Shown piece by piece: positions 45,814 through 54,893 of a stretch of 64,000 nt of DNA. Positions within the stretch are counted from its first letter, which is position 1, and every line of letters begins with the position of its first letter. Under the pieces are notes generated by a model, which worked only from the letters and a program-made list of their open reading frames with translations, searched no databases and was not told the origin of the DNA. This stretch comes from JAWHQP01 sp032586195 (lineage in GTDB: Bacteria; Pseudomonadota; Gammaproteobacteria; Enterobacterales; Pasteurellaceae), in assembly GCA_032586195.1 (NCBI GenBank), contig JAWHQP010000002.1, forward strand, positions 248,001 through 312,000, in the 5' to 3' direction. Position numbers and translations under genes: made by a program.

Positions 45814-45844
45814 AAAAGAGGCAGGCATTGAATCTGCCTTTTTT
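45814..45844 (+). terminator. Intercistronic hairpin between TRAP genes
   Basis: AGGCAG and CTGCCT pair across GCATTGAAT, followed by TTTTTT. It lies 26 bases past the receptor gene and 40 before the permease. Partial termination would yield more receptor than membrane subunit, as many binding-protein transporters need. Confidence 0.7.
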
Positions 45845-45883
45845 AGTTTCTTTCTCGGCTTTTCATTCTAAGGAATCAAATAT

Positions 45884-48517
45884 ATGTCTGTGAAAAATCA
45901 AACTATGACCTATGATGACTTGCAAGATATGGTGGCGTCTAGCGATACGGGCGGGCGGGATCCTGTCGGATTCCCCAAAAAACTGATTGTCGGCACCGCA
46001 ATTTTGTGGTCATTATTTCAACTGTATTATGCGTCGCCGGTGCCATTCTGGTTGCAGGAAGGTTTGCGTTTTATCGGCTGGAACAATATTAATGTGGTAC
46101 TGGATGATACCAAAGCCCGTTCGATACATTTAGCCTTTGCCTTATTTCTTGCTTATTTATCCTATCCCGCATTGAAATCTTCTCCCAAACGCAGCATTCC
46201 GCTGTATGACTGGATTTTTGCCACGGTGGGGGCTTTTCTCGGCGCCTATTATTTATTCTTCTACGATGGTATCGTGGTTCGTGTCGGGGCGCCGAATATG
46301 CAGGATATTATTGCAGGCTGTGCTGGTATTCTGTTGTTGCTTGAAGCAACCCGTCGCAGCTTAGGGTTGCCATTGGTTGTGATTGCAATTGTTTTTTTAC
46401 TTTACAATTTCTTCGGACAATATTTTCCAAGCGGCTGGCTGATTAGTCATCGTACCGGCACGCTGTCACACATTATCAACCAGCAATGGATTACTACTGA
46501 AGGTGTGTTCGGCGTTGCGGTCGGCGTTTCCACTAAATATGTCTTCCTGTTTGTGTTGTTCGGCGCTTTACTGGATAAGGCGGGAGCGGGCAATTATTTT
46601 ATTAAAAGCGCCTTTGCCTATTTAGGGCATTTACGTGGCGGCCCGGCTAAAGCTGCGGTGGTGGCGTCGGGTTTAACCGGGTTAATTTCAGGTTCTTCCA
46701 TTGCTAACGTGGTCACTACAGGCACATTCACTATTCCGATGATGAAACGCGTCGGTTTTACCTCGGAAAAAGCGGGAGCGGTGGAAGTGGCTTCTTCGGT
46801 GAACGGGCAGATTATGCCGCCGGTAATGGGTGCCGCCGCGTTTTTGATGATCGAATATGTCAACATGCCTTACAATGAGCTGATCACCCACGCGTTCTTA
46901 CCCGCGGTAATTTCTTATATCGCATTGGTTTATATTGTGCATTTGGAAGCCTGTAAATTAGATTTGAAAGGTCTGCCGAGAACCGATGCGGCAAAACCTT
47001 GGATAGTCACGCTACTGCGGGCATTGACGGCGTTTATTGTTATCGCCGTACTCTATTTTGTGGTGAAATTCGGTTTAGGCTGGCTTAAGGCCGTTTTTCC
47101 GAATGCGGCATTCAGCATTATGCTGGTGATTATCGGTGTGGTTTATCTTCTGTTAATTTACCGTGTATCCACTTTCCCTGATTTAGAAGCGGATGATCCG
47201 CATTCTCCTATTCTTACCCTGCCGTCAGCCAAACCGACGGTCAATTCGGGCCTGCACTTCCTATTGCCTGTGGTGATTTTGATTTGGTGTTTAATGGTGG
47301 AATATTTATCGCCGGGATTATCCGCGTTCTGGGGAACGCTTACGTTGATGATTATTTTAGTTACCCAGCGTCCGTTACTCGCGTTTTTCCGCCGTCAGGG
47401 CGAATATCTGCAAGCGTTCAAAAAAGGTTGGCGTGATTTGGTTGAAGGTCTGGAGGCCGGGGCCCGCAATATGATTGGTATCGGTATTGCCACCGCTACC
47501 GCGGGGATTATTGTGGGAGTGGTGTCTTTAACCGGTTTTGGTGTACAGCTCGCCAGTATTATTGATGCTTTATCCATGGGTAATCTCGTTTTGATGTTGA
47601 TTTTGGTTGCCATGTTCAGTTTGATTCTCGGTATGGGGTTGCCGACCACGGCGAACTATATCGTAGTGTCTTCTTTAATGGCGGTGGTGATTGTTGAAGT
47701 AGGGCGGCAGAACGGTTTACTGGTGCCGTTGATTGCCGTACACTTGTTTGTGTTTTATTTCGGTATCATGGCGGATGTAACACCGCCGGTAGGATTGGCC
47801 TCCTTTGCCGCGGCAGCAATATCCGGCGGCGATCCGATTAAAACGGGGCTGACCGCCTTTACTTATAGTCTGCGTACCGCCATTTTGCCGTTTTTATTTA
47901 TTTTTAATACCGATTTATTGCTGATTGATGTGAGCTGGTGGAAGGGTATTTTGGTTTCCGTCGTGGCCACCATCGGTATTCTTGCTTTCACCGCGGGCAG
48001 CATGGGGTATTTCTTCCGCCGCAATAGATTATGGGAAAGTGTAGCGTTAATTTTGCTGGCATTTGCCTTATTTCGTCCCGGATTTTTTATGCAATATATT
48101 TCGCCGAATGTGCGTGAGGTGGCACCAATTCATCTAATTGAAGAAGTGCGGAAAGCCCGTGTAGGCGATAACCTTATCCTTAAAATCTCAGGACAGAATC
48201 AGTACGGCAAACCGGTGCAATTCTTCTCTCAATTAACCGTTCCGGCGGGAGTGACCGGTGAAGAACGTTTACAAAAAATGGGCTTGACCCTGTTAACCAC
48301 GGATGATCAAATGGAATATCAAGGCGAAAGCATGAAAAAAGTGATTATCGATAACGTGGAAATTGACTCACCGGCTTCTAAAGTCGGGTTAAATTGGGAT
48401 CAAGTGGTATTGGACGCTTCATTGCCGGTAAACGATGCCTGGGCGAAAGAGTGGATGTTTATCCCGACTTTAGCGTTACTGTTTATGCTGGCGGCATATC
48501 AACGTCGCCGCAATTAG
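45884..48517 (+). CDS. TRAP transporter fused small/large permease
   Basis: An 877-residue inner-membrane protein in which the small (Q) and large (M) TRAP subunits are fused, usual for TAXI systems. The first ~160 residues hold four spans; the M domain starts near residue 170. M signatures are GLTGLISGSSIANVVTTGTF, SSVNGQIMPPVMGAAAF, GMGLPTTANYIVVSSL and GIMADVTPPVGLASFAAAAI. The last ~150 residues form a soluble domain (KISGQNQYGKPVQF, EIDSPASKVGLNWDQVVLD) resembling DUF3394, which ends in a final membrane span. A PDZ-like reading of this tail is possible. Confidence 0.93.
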   Translation: MSVKNQTMTYDDLQDMVASSDTGGRDPVGFPKKLIVGTAILWSLFQLYYASPVPFWLQEGLRFIGWNNINVVLDDTKARSIHLAFALFLAYLSYPALKSSPKRSIPLYDWIFATVGAFLGAYYLFFYDGIVVRVGAPNMQDIIAGCAGILLLLEATRRSLGLPLVVIAIVFLLYNFFGQYFPSGWLISHRTGTLSHIINQQWITTEGVFGVAVGVSTKYVFLFVLFGALLDKAGAGNYFIKSAFAYLGHLRGGPAKAAVVASGLTGLISGSSIANVVTTGTFTIPMMKRVGFTSEKAGAVEVASSVNGQIMPPVMGAAAFLMIEYVNMPYNELITHAFLPAVISYIALVYIVHLEACKLDLKGLPRTDAAKPWIVTLLRALTAFIVIAVLYFVVKFGLGWLKAVFPNAAFSIMLVIIGVVYLLLIYRVSTFPDLEADDPHSPILTLPSAKPTVNSGLHFLLPVVILIWCLMVEYLSPGLSAFWGTLTLMIILVTQRPLLAFFRRQGEYLQAFKKGWRDLVEGLEAGARNMIGIGIATATAGIIVGVVSLTGFGVQLASIIDALSMGNLVLMLILVAMFSLILGMGLPTTANYIVVSSLMAVVIVEVGRQNGLLVPLIAVHLFVFYFGIMADVTPPVGLASFAAAAISGGDPIKTGLTAFTYSLRTAILPFLFIFNTDLLLIDVSWWKGILVSVVATIGILAFTAGSMGYFFRRNRLWESVALILLAFALFRPGFFMQYISPNVREVAPIHLIEEVRKARVGDNLILKISGQNQYGKPVQFFSQLTVPAGVTGEERLQKMGLTLLTTDDQMEYQGESMKKVIIDNVEIDSPASKVGLNWDQVVLDASLPVNDAWAKEWMFIPTLALLFMLAAYQRRRN

Positions 48518-48525
48518 GAGTCATT

Positions 48526-48948
48526 ATGTTCAAAAATATTTTAATTACCGCTGATCTGAATCATTTGGATGACGCGCGTAAAGCGGTGGAAACCGCACTG
48601 GAGCTGACCAAACATACCCCCGACGCGGTATATCGGGTGATGAGCGTAGTGCCGCAGTTCAGCAGCAGTTTCGTTTCCTCGTTTCTGCCTAGCAGCTTTG
48701 ATAAAGATGTAATGGCGGAAGCGAATAAAGCGTTGCATGAATTTACCCGAAAATATTTTCCCGAGGGTAAAAAAGTGCAGCATATCGTGATGCATGGCGC
48801 GGTTTATGAAGAAATCAATTTAGTGGCACAGGAAAAAAACATTGATCTCATCATTATGATGGCAACCCATGACAGCAAGGAAGGGCTTAGCGCCAATACC
48901 TTTAAAGTAGCGAGGGATAGCGATAGATCGGTGCTGATTTTGCGTTAA
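48526..48948 (+). CDS. UspA-family protein linked to the TRAP transporter
   Basis: A 140-residue universal stress protein domain. It starts FKNILITADLN and ends in the nucleotide-binding C-terminus DRSVLILR. The usual ATP loop G-x2-G-x9-G(S/T) is modified (HDSKEGLSANTFKVARDS). It begins 8 bases after the permease (AGGAG upstream), so it is cotranscribed. The TeaABC TRAP system has a similar UspA partner, TeaD, that binds ATP and tunes transport; the same role is likely here. Confidence 0.85.
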   Translation: MFKNILITADLNHLDDARKAVETALELTKHTPDAVYRVMSVVPQFSSSFVSSFLPSSFDKDVMAEANKALHEFTRKYFPEGKKVQHIVMHGAVYEEINLVAQEKNIDLIIMMATHDSKEGLSANTFKVARDSDRSVLILR

Positions 48949-48969
48949 TCGTTTTTTAAATGAAAGCGT

Positions 48970-49093
48970 GAAAGCGCGGTGTTGACACTTTGACTTTTGA
49001 ACGCCGGCTATGCCGATGGCCGATGGCGCCGACAGAATAGCAAGCCTGTACGGTGATTGCGTTAAAAACTCAGTTTTTAGACACCGCGCTTTT
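48970..49093. repeat. Widely spaced inverted USS pair
   Basis: GAAAGCGCGGTGTTGACAC at 48970 and its counterpart ending ACACCGCGCTTTT at 49093 flank about 95 bases. The interior has a G/C-rich patch (GGCCGATGGCGCCG near 49019) unlike the usual A/T-rich loops. Both arms carry the variant core AAGCGCGGT. It lies between convergent uspA and can. Confidence 0.7.
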
Positions 49094-49095
49094 TG

Positions 49096-49791
49096 TTACT
49101 CCGCTTTCTCTTTCGGCGGATCTTTTCGGAAAATGTCCTCTTCCGACATGGTTTGCAGGCGGGCAATCGCGTTACGATAGGAAATTTCCAAGGTTTCACG
49201 GCTGGTCGCCAGCACGCCCTGATCGCTCAGAAATCCATCGTTTACATCATACACCCATCCGTGCAGCGATAATTTTTTGCCACGTTTCCACGCGTCCTGA
49301 ATAATAGAAGCGCGCCCTAGGTTATATACCTGTTCGGCCACATTGATTTTAGTCAGCATATCCGCGCGACGTTCCGGCGAAATATTACCGATTAAATGAC
49401 TGTGTTTGAACCAAATATCGCGGATATGCAGCAGCCAGTTATTGATTAGGCCCAAATCCTTATTCTGCATCGCCGCCTCAATTCCTCCGCAGTTGGTATG
49501 ACCGCAGATGATGATATGTTCAATATCCAGCACATCCACCGCATACTGCACTACGGATAAACAGTTTAAATCGGTATGAATCACCTGATTCGCCACATTG
49601 CGATGAACAAATAATTCGCCCGGCCCGAGATTGGTTAATTTTTCCGCAGGAACACGGCTGTCTGAGCAGCCAATCCATAGATAGCTCGGTTTTTGGTGAT
49701 CGGCTAATTCCTTGAAATAAGAAGAATTTTCTTCTTTCATCCGCAGTGACCAGCTATGGTTGTTGGCAAATAATTGCTCGATTTTCTTCAT
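49096..49791 (-). CDS. can: Beta-class carbonic anhydrase
   Basis: Interconverts CO2 and bicarbonate and supplies bicarbonate to PEP carboxylase and other carboxylases, which matters in capnophilic Pasteurellaceae. The 231-residue protein has the zinc ligands Cys42, His98 and Cys101, and the Asp44-Arg46 pair (GCSDSRVP; GHTNCGG). I chose the ATG at 49791 with AGGAG upstream; the longer frame adds ten residues not found in relatives. It is divergent from yadGH, the arrangement found in E. coli. Confidence 0.96.
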   Translation of the reverse strand: MKKIEQLFANNHSWSLRMKEENSSYFKELADHQKPSYLWIGCSDSRVPAEKLTNLGPGELFVHRNVANQVIHTDLNCLSVVQYAVDVLDIEHIIICGHTNCGGIEAAMQNKDLGLINNWLLHIRDIWFKHSHLIGNISPERRADMLTKINVAEQVYNLGRASIIQDAWKRGKKLSLHGWVYDVNDGFLSDQGVLATSRETLEISYRNAIARLQTMSEEDIFRKDPPKEKAE

Positions 49792-49899
49792 TATACGTAC
49801 TCCTGAAAAATCTTGTATCACAGCCGAATTGGACTATAATTTTGAGTTTTTAAGTATATAGCAATAAGACATAACGTCAAATTTGAGTGATTAAATATT

Positions 49900-50844
49900 A
49901 TGCTGGCATTAGATATAAAAGGTCTAACTAAAGAATATAAAAACGGTTTTAAAGCCTTGCACGGCATTGATCTTATGGTACGGGAGGGCGATTTTTACGC
50001 GCTGTTGGGACATAACGGGGCGGGCAAATCCACTACCATCGGCATTGTCAGTTCGTTAGTGAACAAAACCGCGGGGAAAGTGAAGGTTTTCGGCTATGAT
50101 TTGGATTCGCAGCGAGCTTTGTTGAAACGGCAGATCGGCTTAGTGCCGCAGGAATTCAACTTCAACCAGTTTGAAAAGGTGGTGGATATTCTCACCAATC
50201 AGGCGGGTTATTACGGCGTTCCTTATGCTGAAGCGTTAAAGCGGGCGGAGCAGTGGCTGAAAAAACTGGATTTATGGGATAAAAAAGATCAGCAGGCGAT
50301 GCGGTTGTCGGGTGGCATGAAACGGCGTTTAATGATCGCCCGTGCTTTAATGCATCATCCTAAACTGTTGATTTTAGACGAACCCACCGCGGGCGTGGAT
50401 ATTGAATTACGGCGTGCTATGTGGACGTTTCTGCGTGAACTCAACGCGCAAGGCACCACCATTATTCTGACCACCCATTATTTGGAAGAGGCTGAAATGC
50501 TGTGCCGCCATATCGGTATTATTCAGCAGGGGCGTTTGGTCGTGAACATGGCTATGAAGGATTTATTGGCGAAATTGGAAACGGAAACCTTTATTCTCGA
50601 TCTGGCTCCGTCACTTTCCCTGCAAAGTGCGGTGTCGAAAATCAGAGATTTTAACATCAAGCCGCTGGATGAAAATTCCATTGAGGTGGAAGTACACCGT
50701 GAACAAGGATTGAACGGCCTGTTTATCCAACTGACCCAACAGGGGATTACGGTATTAAGTATGCGCAATAAAGCCAACCGTTTGGAAGAATTGTTCGTGA
50801 CAATGTCACTCAACAAACCCACGGATTTAGGGAGAGCCGCCTAA
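49900..50844 (+). CDS. yadG: ABC-2 exporter ATPase YadG
   Basis: A 314-residue ATP-binding protein of an ABC-2 export system. Walker A GHNGAGKST is near residue 38, signature LSGGMKRRL near 134, Walker B LLILDEPTAGVD near 156 and H-loop TTHYLEEAE near 190. The last ~90 residues are a variable regulatory tail, in which an extended USS is translated as SAVSKIRDF (near 50623). It overlaps yadH by one base (TAATG). The export substrate is unknown. Confidence 0.93.
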   Translation: MLALDIKGLTKEYKNGFKALHGIDLMVREGDFYALLGHNGAGKSTTIGIVSSLVNKTAGKVKVFGYDLDSQRALLKRQIGLVPQEFNFNQFEKVVDILTNQAGYYGVPYAEALKRAEQWLKKLDLWDKKDQQAMRLSGGMKRRLMIARALMHHPKLLILDEPTAGVDIELRRAMWTFLRELNAQGTTIILTTHYLEEAEMLCRHIGIIQQGRLVVNMAMKDLLAKLETETFILDLAPSLSLQSAVSKIRDFNIKPLDENSIEVEVHREQGLNGLFIQLTQQGITVLSMRNKANRLEELFVTMSLNKPTDLGRAA

Positions 50845-51611
50845 TGTTGCCCGCATGGATTTCCTTTATCACCATTTTACGCAAAGAAATTCGCCGTTTT
50901 ACCCGCATCTGGTTACAAACCTTGGTGCCGCCGGTCATTACCATGACGCTTTATTTTGTCATTTTCGGTCGGTTGATCGGCAGCCGTATCGGCGAAATGG
51001 GCGGTTTCAGTTATATGCAGTTTATTGTGCCGGGCCTGATTATGATGAGTTCGCTCACCAACGCCTTTGCCAATGTGGCTTCCTCCTTTTACAGCACCAA
51101 GTTCGCCCGTAATGTGGAAGAATTGCTGATTTCACCCACCTCGCCTCATGTGATTATTCTCGGCTATGTGGCGGGCGGCATGGCGCGCGGATTGTGTGTC
51201 GGCATATTGGTGACTGCGGTGTCGTTATTCTTCGTTTCTTTTGACATTCATTCGTGGTGGGTTATTTTCCTCACCTTATTGATGACCACCGCTACGTTCG
51301 CCCTCGGCGGACTGATTAACGCACTATTTGCTCAATCTTTTGACGATATCAGCATTATCCCGACCTTTGTCCTTACGCCGCTCACTTACCTTGGCGGCGT
51401 ATTTTATTCTATTTCCCTTTTGCCGCCATTCTGGCAGGCGGTTTCCAAATTAAATCCTATCGTCTATATGATTAACGGCTTCCGTTACGGTTTCCTCGGT
51501 ATCAGCGACGTGGGATTGAGCTACACCTTCGGCGTATTGGCGATTTTTATCAGTCTGCTTTATGGCATTGCCTATTATCTGATTAGCCGCGGGGTAGGGT
51601 TACGCAGTTGA
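50844..51611 (+). CDS. yadH: ABC-2 exporter permease YadH
   Basis: The membrane partner of YadG, 255 residues with six spans. Family marks are FGRLIGSRIGEMGGFSYMQF near residue 33, YSTKFARNVEELLISPTS near 84 and TPLTYLGGVFYSISLLPPFW near 177. GGGAGAG in the end of yadG is its ribosome site, and the one-base overlap couples translation. Followed by a strong terminator at 51646. Confidence 0.93.
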   Translation: MLPAWISFITILRKEIRRFTRIWLQTLVPPVITMTLYFVIFGRLIGSRIGEMGGFSYMQFIVPGLIMMSSLTNAFANVASSFYSTKFARNVEELLISPTSPHVIILGYVAGGMARGLCVGILVTAVSLFFVSFDIHSWWVIFLTLLMTTATFALGGLINALFAQSFDDISIIPTFVLTPLTYLGGVFYSISLLPPFWQAVSKLNPIVYMINGFRYGFLGISDVGLSYTFGVLAIFISLLYGIAYYLISRGVGLRS

Positions 51612-51645
51612 AAAACTTAAAAATATGACACCGCACTTTAGCCGC

Positions 51646-51675
51646 AAAAAAGCCACCGTACGGGTGGCTTTTTAC
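51646..51675. terminator. Bidirectional terminator between yadH and aspC
   Basis: AAAAAAGCCACC and GGGTGGCTTTTT form a stem of about 11 bp around CGTAC, with A and T runs outside. A single USS (CACCGCACTTTA) lies just before it at 51629. Confidence 0.9.
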
Positions 51676-51688
51676 GTTTAGCGTTGTA

Positions 51689-52879
51689 TTAAAGCACTTT
51701 CACAATGCTTTCACACAGATAATCGATATTATCTTCGGTGATGCCCGCCACATTGATTCGGCCTGAACGAACGGCGTAGATAGCGAATTCGTTTTTCAGG
51801 CGATCAACCTGTTCGGCACTTAACCCGCTGAATGAGAACATGCCGTTTTGTTCAATAATAAAGCTGAAGTCTTCTTTCGCACCATATTTTTTCAACAATT
51901 CTACAAATTTATGCCGCATTTGTTTGATACGGTTACGCATACCGGTTAATTCTTCTTCCCATTCTTTACGCAAAACCGGATCGGTTAATACGGTCGCTAC
52001 GGCGTTGGCGCCGTGGGAAGACGGGTTAGAATAGATAGTGCGCACGATAGCTTTCACTTGGGTTAAGGCAGTGGCTGCGATTTCCTCGGTATCGGCTACC
52101 AGCGTGAACGCCCCCGCTCGTTCATTGTATAAGCCGAAGTTTTTAGAATAGGAACTCGCCACCAACAATTCACGATGGTTTGCCGCAAAGGTCCGTAAGC
52201 CGACGGCGTCTTCTTCCAAACCGTTTGCCAAGCCTTGATAGGCAAAATCGAACAACGGCAGCCAGCCGTTTTGGGCGGATAAATCCGCTAATGCTTTCCA
52301 TTGTTCCGGTGTCGGGTCTATACCGGTCGGGTTATGGCAACAGCCGTGCAATAACACTACATCACCGGCGTTAGCGTTGCTTAAATCCGCGATTAAGTTA
52401 TCCCAGTCCAAGGATTTTGTTTTGGCGTTATACCAGCGATATTCGCAAATGGTTACACCCACGGCATTAAAAATCGCATTATGATTCGGCCAGGTCGGGC
52501 GGCTGATCCACACGTTCCGTGCTTTGGTCTGACGACGGATAAATTCGGCCGCGATACGCAAAGCTCCCGTGCCACCAAGGCTTTGTACGGTTTTAGTCCG
52601 CCCTTGGGTAATGATGTCCGAATCCGCACCGAATAATAGTTCTTTTGTACATTTGTTATAGCCGGCAACGCCGTCAATAGGCAGATAGTTTTTGCTGTTT
52701 TCGTTATCAAACAAATGGCCTTCCGCTTTTTTCACTGCGGACATAATCGGCGTATTGCCCTCGGCATCTTTATATACCCCGATACCGAGATTAATTTTAT
52801 TTGCGCGGGTTTCTGCTTTAAAGGCTTCACTTAAGCCAAGGATCGGATCGGCGGGAGCGGCTTTAATATTTTCAAACAT
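51689..52879 (-). CDS. aspC: Aspartate/aromatic aminotransferase
   Basis: A pyridoxal-phosphate aminotransferase linking aspartate and oxaloacetate, and acting on aromatic amino acids in related enzymes. The 396-residue protein follows AspC end to end: MFENIKAAPADPILGL at the start, LHGCCHNPTGIDPT near residue 185, the cofactor lysine in ASSYSKNFGLYNERAG near 245, and SGRINVAGIT near the end. It stands alone. The name aspC rather than tyrB rests on overall resemblance only. Confidence 0.93.
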   Translation of the reverse strand: MFENIKAAPADPILGLSEAFKAETRANKINLGIGVYKDAEGNTPIMSAVKKAEGHLFDNENSKNYLPIDGVAGYNKCTKELLFGADSDIITQGRTKTVQSLGGTGALRIAAEFIRRQTKARNVWISRPTWPNHNAIFNAVGVTICEYRWYNAKTKSLDWDNLIADLSNANAGDVVLLHGCCHNPTGIDPTPEQWKALADLSAQNGWLPLFDFAYQGLANGLEEDAVGLRTFAANHRELLVASSYSKNFGLYNERAGAFTLVADTEEIAATALTQVKAIVRTIYSNPSSHGANAVATVLTDPVLRKEWEEELTGMRNRIKQMRHKFVELLKKYGAKEDFSFIIEQNGMFSFSGLSAEQVDRLKNEFAIYAVRSGRINVAGITEDNIDYLCESIVKVL

Positions 52880-53026
52880 AGAAGTGTTTCCTTAATTTTG
52901 AGAATGTTGTATTTAACGGATACGTTATACTCACAAGCATTACGGTTTGCAACCCTTGTTTTTAAAAAATTTTATGACATCCAAATAATGTTAAATAATA
53001 TCTAAAAATTAAAGCATAAAAATAAA

Positions 53027-54106
53027 TTATCTTAATTTTTCAAGCGTCCAATTTAAACCTGATTGATAATCCTCCGGCAATTCCGTACCTAATTTTTGTA
53101 ATAGTGAAATCAGTACGTTCTTGTCAGGATGAGTGAGATTAAGATGGCCCACTTTCCGGCCCGCGCGTACTTCTTTGCCGTACCAGTGCAGTTGGGCAAA
53201 CGGTATGTTGAGCCATTGCGGATTATGTTCGGTGCCGATTAAGTTCACCATAACGCTCGGAGCAAAGCTGCTGAGAACGGGCGTCGGCAAATCAAGCAAA
53301 GCCCGTAAATGCAGTTCAAACTGGCTGATGGAGCAGCCGAGCTGGGTCCAATGGCCGCTGTTGTGCACGCGGGGAGCGAGCTCATTAATTAATAATTTGT
53401 CGCCCACCACAAAGCATTCCATCGCCATTACACCGATGTAGTCGAGTTTGTCCATTATTTTACCCAGCATAGCTTCGGCGTTGGCTTGAAAATGGGCGGC
53501 AGAACCATCCGCTACGCTGTAACGTAAAATGCCGTTTTGCTGCAGATTGCAGGTGACAGGATAGAAGCGTTTCGTGTTATTTCTGAAACGGGCTCCGACA
53601 ATGGACACTTCGCCGTCGAAAGGAATAAACTTCTCGGCAATCACTTCACCAAGCAGCTCATCTCTGATGACATCGTGGTTTTCCGCCGTCACAATCCATT
53701 GACCGCGACCATCATAGCCACCCATGCGGCGTTTGACCACCACTTTTTCGCCGATGTCGGCAAAAATATCCCGCCATTGATCTTTATTCTTTACCAGGCA
53801 CCAGAGAGAGGTCGGCAGGTTTAATTCATCAAGCAGGGATTTTTGGCTAAAACGGTCGGCGGTAGTCGCGAACACGTCTTTATTGATAAATTTATTATGA
53901 GCGGCGAGCATATCAGTGAGCGGAGTCGATTCCCAACGTTCGATTTCAGCGGTAATAATGCTGTTTTTCGGCAAAGCAAACACCGGATCATCAAATGCCA
54001 GCGGTTTCACATGGATATCCAACGGCGCGCCTGCATAACGCAGCATACGCCCTAATTGGCCGTTGCCCAACACGTAAACCGTAGGATATAAAGCACTTTT
54101 TTGCAT
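53027..54106 (-). CDS. purK: 5-(carboxyamino)imidazole ribonucleotide synthase
   Basis: Carboxylates AIR to N5-CAIR in purine synthesis, handing product to PurE. The 359-residue ATP-grasp enzyme begins VYVLGNGQLGRMLRYAG and contains KRRMGGYDGRGQW near residue 130, ELAPRVHNSGHWTQ near 245 and GKEVRAGRKVGHLNL near 310. I chose the ATG at 54106: the longer frame adds 15 residues before the nucleotide fold. Its ribosome site is weak. It is the second gene of purEK; a USS hairpin sits between the two genes. Confidence 0.94.
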   Translation of the reverse strand: MQKSALYPTVYVLGNGQLGRMLRYAGAPLDIHVKPLAFDDPVFALPKNSIITAEIERWESTPLTDMLAAHNKFINKDVFATTADRFSQKSLLDELNLPTSLWCLVKNKDQWRDIFADIGEKVVVKRRMGGYDGRGQWIVTAENHDVIRDELLGEVIAEKFIPFDGEVSIVGARFRNNTKRFYPVTCNLQQNGILRYSVADGSAAHFQANAEAMLGKIMDKLDYIGVMAMECFVVGDKLLINELAPRVHNSGHWTQLGCSISQFELHLRALLDLPTPVLSSFAPSVMVNLIGTEHNPQWLNIPFAQLHWYGKEVRAGRKVGHLNLTHPDKNVLISLLQKLGTELPEDYQSGLNWTLEKLR

Positions 54107-54125
54107 AATAAAAACTCTGTAAAAA

Positions 54126-54163
54126 CACACCGCACTTTGATCTGTGCCCAAAGTGCGGTGCTG
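54126..54163. terminator. USS hairpin between purE and purK
   Basis: CACCGCACTTT (54128-54138) and AAAGTGCGGTG (54150-54160) form a perfect 11-bp stem with an 11-base loop in the 63-base gap inside the purEK operon. It could partly end purE transcription or protect the purE message. It lacks a strong T run on the minus strand, so read-through is likely. Confidence 0.75.
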
Positions 54164-54169
54164 AAAAAG

Positions 54170-54667
54170 TTAATTTCGCGGATCGGGATTATCCAATACC
54201 GAATCGGTTTGCTGCTGACGGAATTGCTGTAAACGAGCAAGCAGTGCGTTATCCCAGGCGGCAAGAATCTGCGCGGCTAATAAACCCGCGTTGGCGGCAC
54301 CCGCGGGGCCGATCGCCAAAGTGCCTACCGGAATACCCTTTGGCATTTGCACGATAGAATAAAGGCTGTCCACGCCGCTGAGCATAGCGCTTTTTACCGG
54401 AACGCCCAGCACGGGCAGCAAGGTTTTGGCGGCAAGCATGCCCGGCAGATGAGCCGCTCCGCCTGCTCCCGCGATAATCACTTTATAACCGTTGGCTTGC
54501 GCGGTTTCGGCAAAGGCGAACAGTTTATCCGGCGTGCGATGAGCGGAGATGATTTCAACATGATAAGGCACACCGAGCTGATCCAGCATATTGCCGGCTT
54601 CCTGCATGGTCGTCCAGTCACTTTTTGAACCCATAACGATAGCAATCTGTGGTGTTGAATTTGACAT
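54170..54667 (-). CDS. purE: N5-CAIR mutase
   Basis: Moves the carboxyl group of N5-CAIR to carbon 4, giving CAIR. The 165-residue protein has IAIVMGSKSDWTTM near residue 9, the catalytic SAHRTPDKL near 40, AGAGGAAHLPGMLA near 69 and GVPVKSAMLSGVDSLYSIV near 93. I chose the ATG at 54667 (GGAACC upstream); the in-frame extension of 56 residues is not protein-like. A PurR-like box lies 57 bases upstream. First gene of purEK. Confidence 0.95.
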   Translation of the reverse strand: MSNSTPQIAIVMGSKSDWTTMQEAGNMLDQLGVPYHVEIISAHRTPDKLFAFAETAQANGYKVIIAGAGGAAHLPGMLAAKTLLPVLGVPVKSAMLSGVDSLYSIVQMPKGIPVGTLAIGPAGAANAGLLAAQILAAWDNALLARLQQFRQQQTDSVLDNPDPRN

Positions 54668-54723
54668 TGTTGGTTCCGTTAAACAGTAAGGAAATGATAA
54701 AAGTTTGTGTAGAATAGCATATC

Positions 54724-54739
54724 GGGAAAACGATTGCGA
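54724..54739 (-). promoter_or_regulatory. PurR-like operator upstream of purE
   Basis: GGGAAAACGATTGCGA agrees with 11 of 16 positions of the PurR palindrome ACGCAAACGTTTGCGT, including the central CG, the AAA and TTGCG blocks. It lies in the purE promoter region. A purR gene is in this window at 43182, and purEK is a PurR target in enterobacteria. Confidence 0.62.
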
Positions 54740-54893
54740 TAATGATTTTAGCAATGCCTGATTTCTGCAAAGTGCGGTGCTGTAATTTAGAGTTTTGTCG
54801 GTTTTAGGTGATTTTAATCGGTGCGTCGGTTGCAACGAGGGCTAAAAAATCATATCCTTACACACAATTTTTAGCATTCAACATGGATACATT

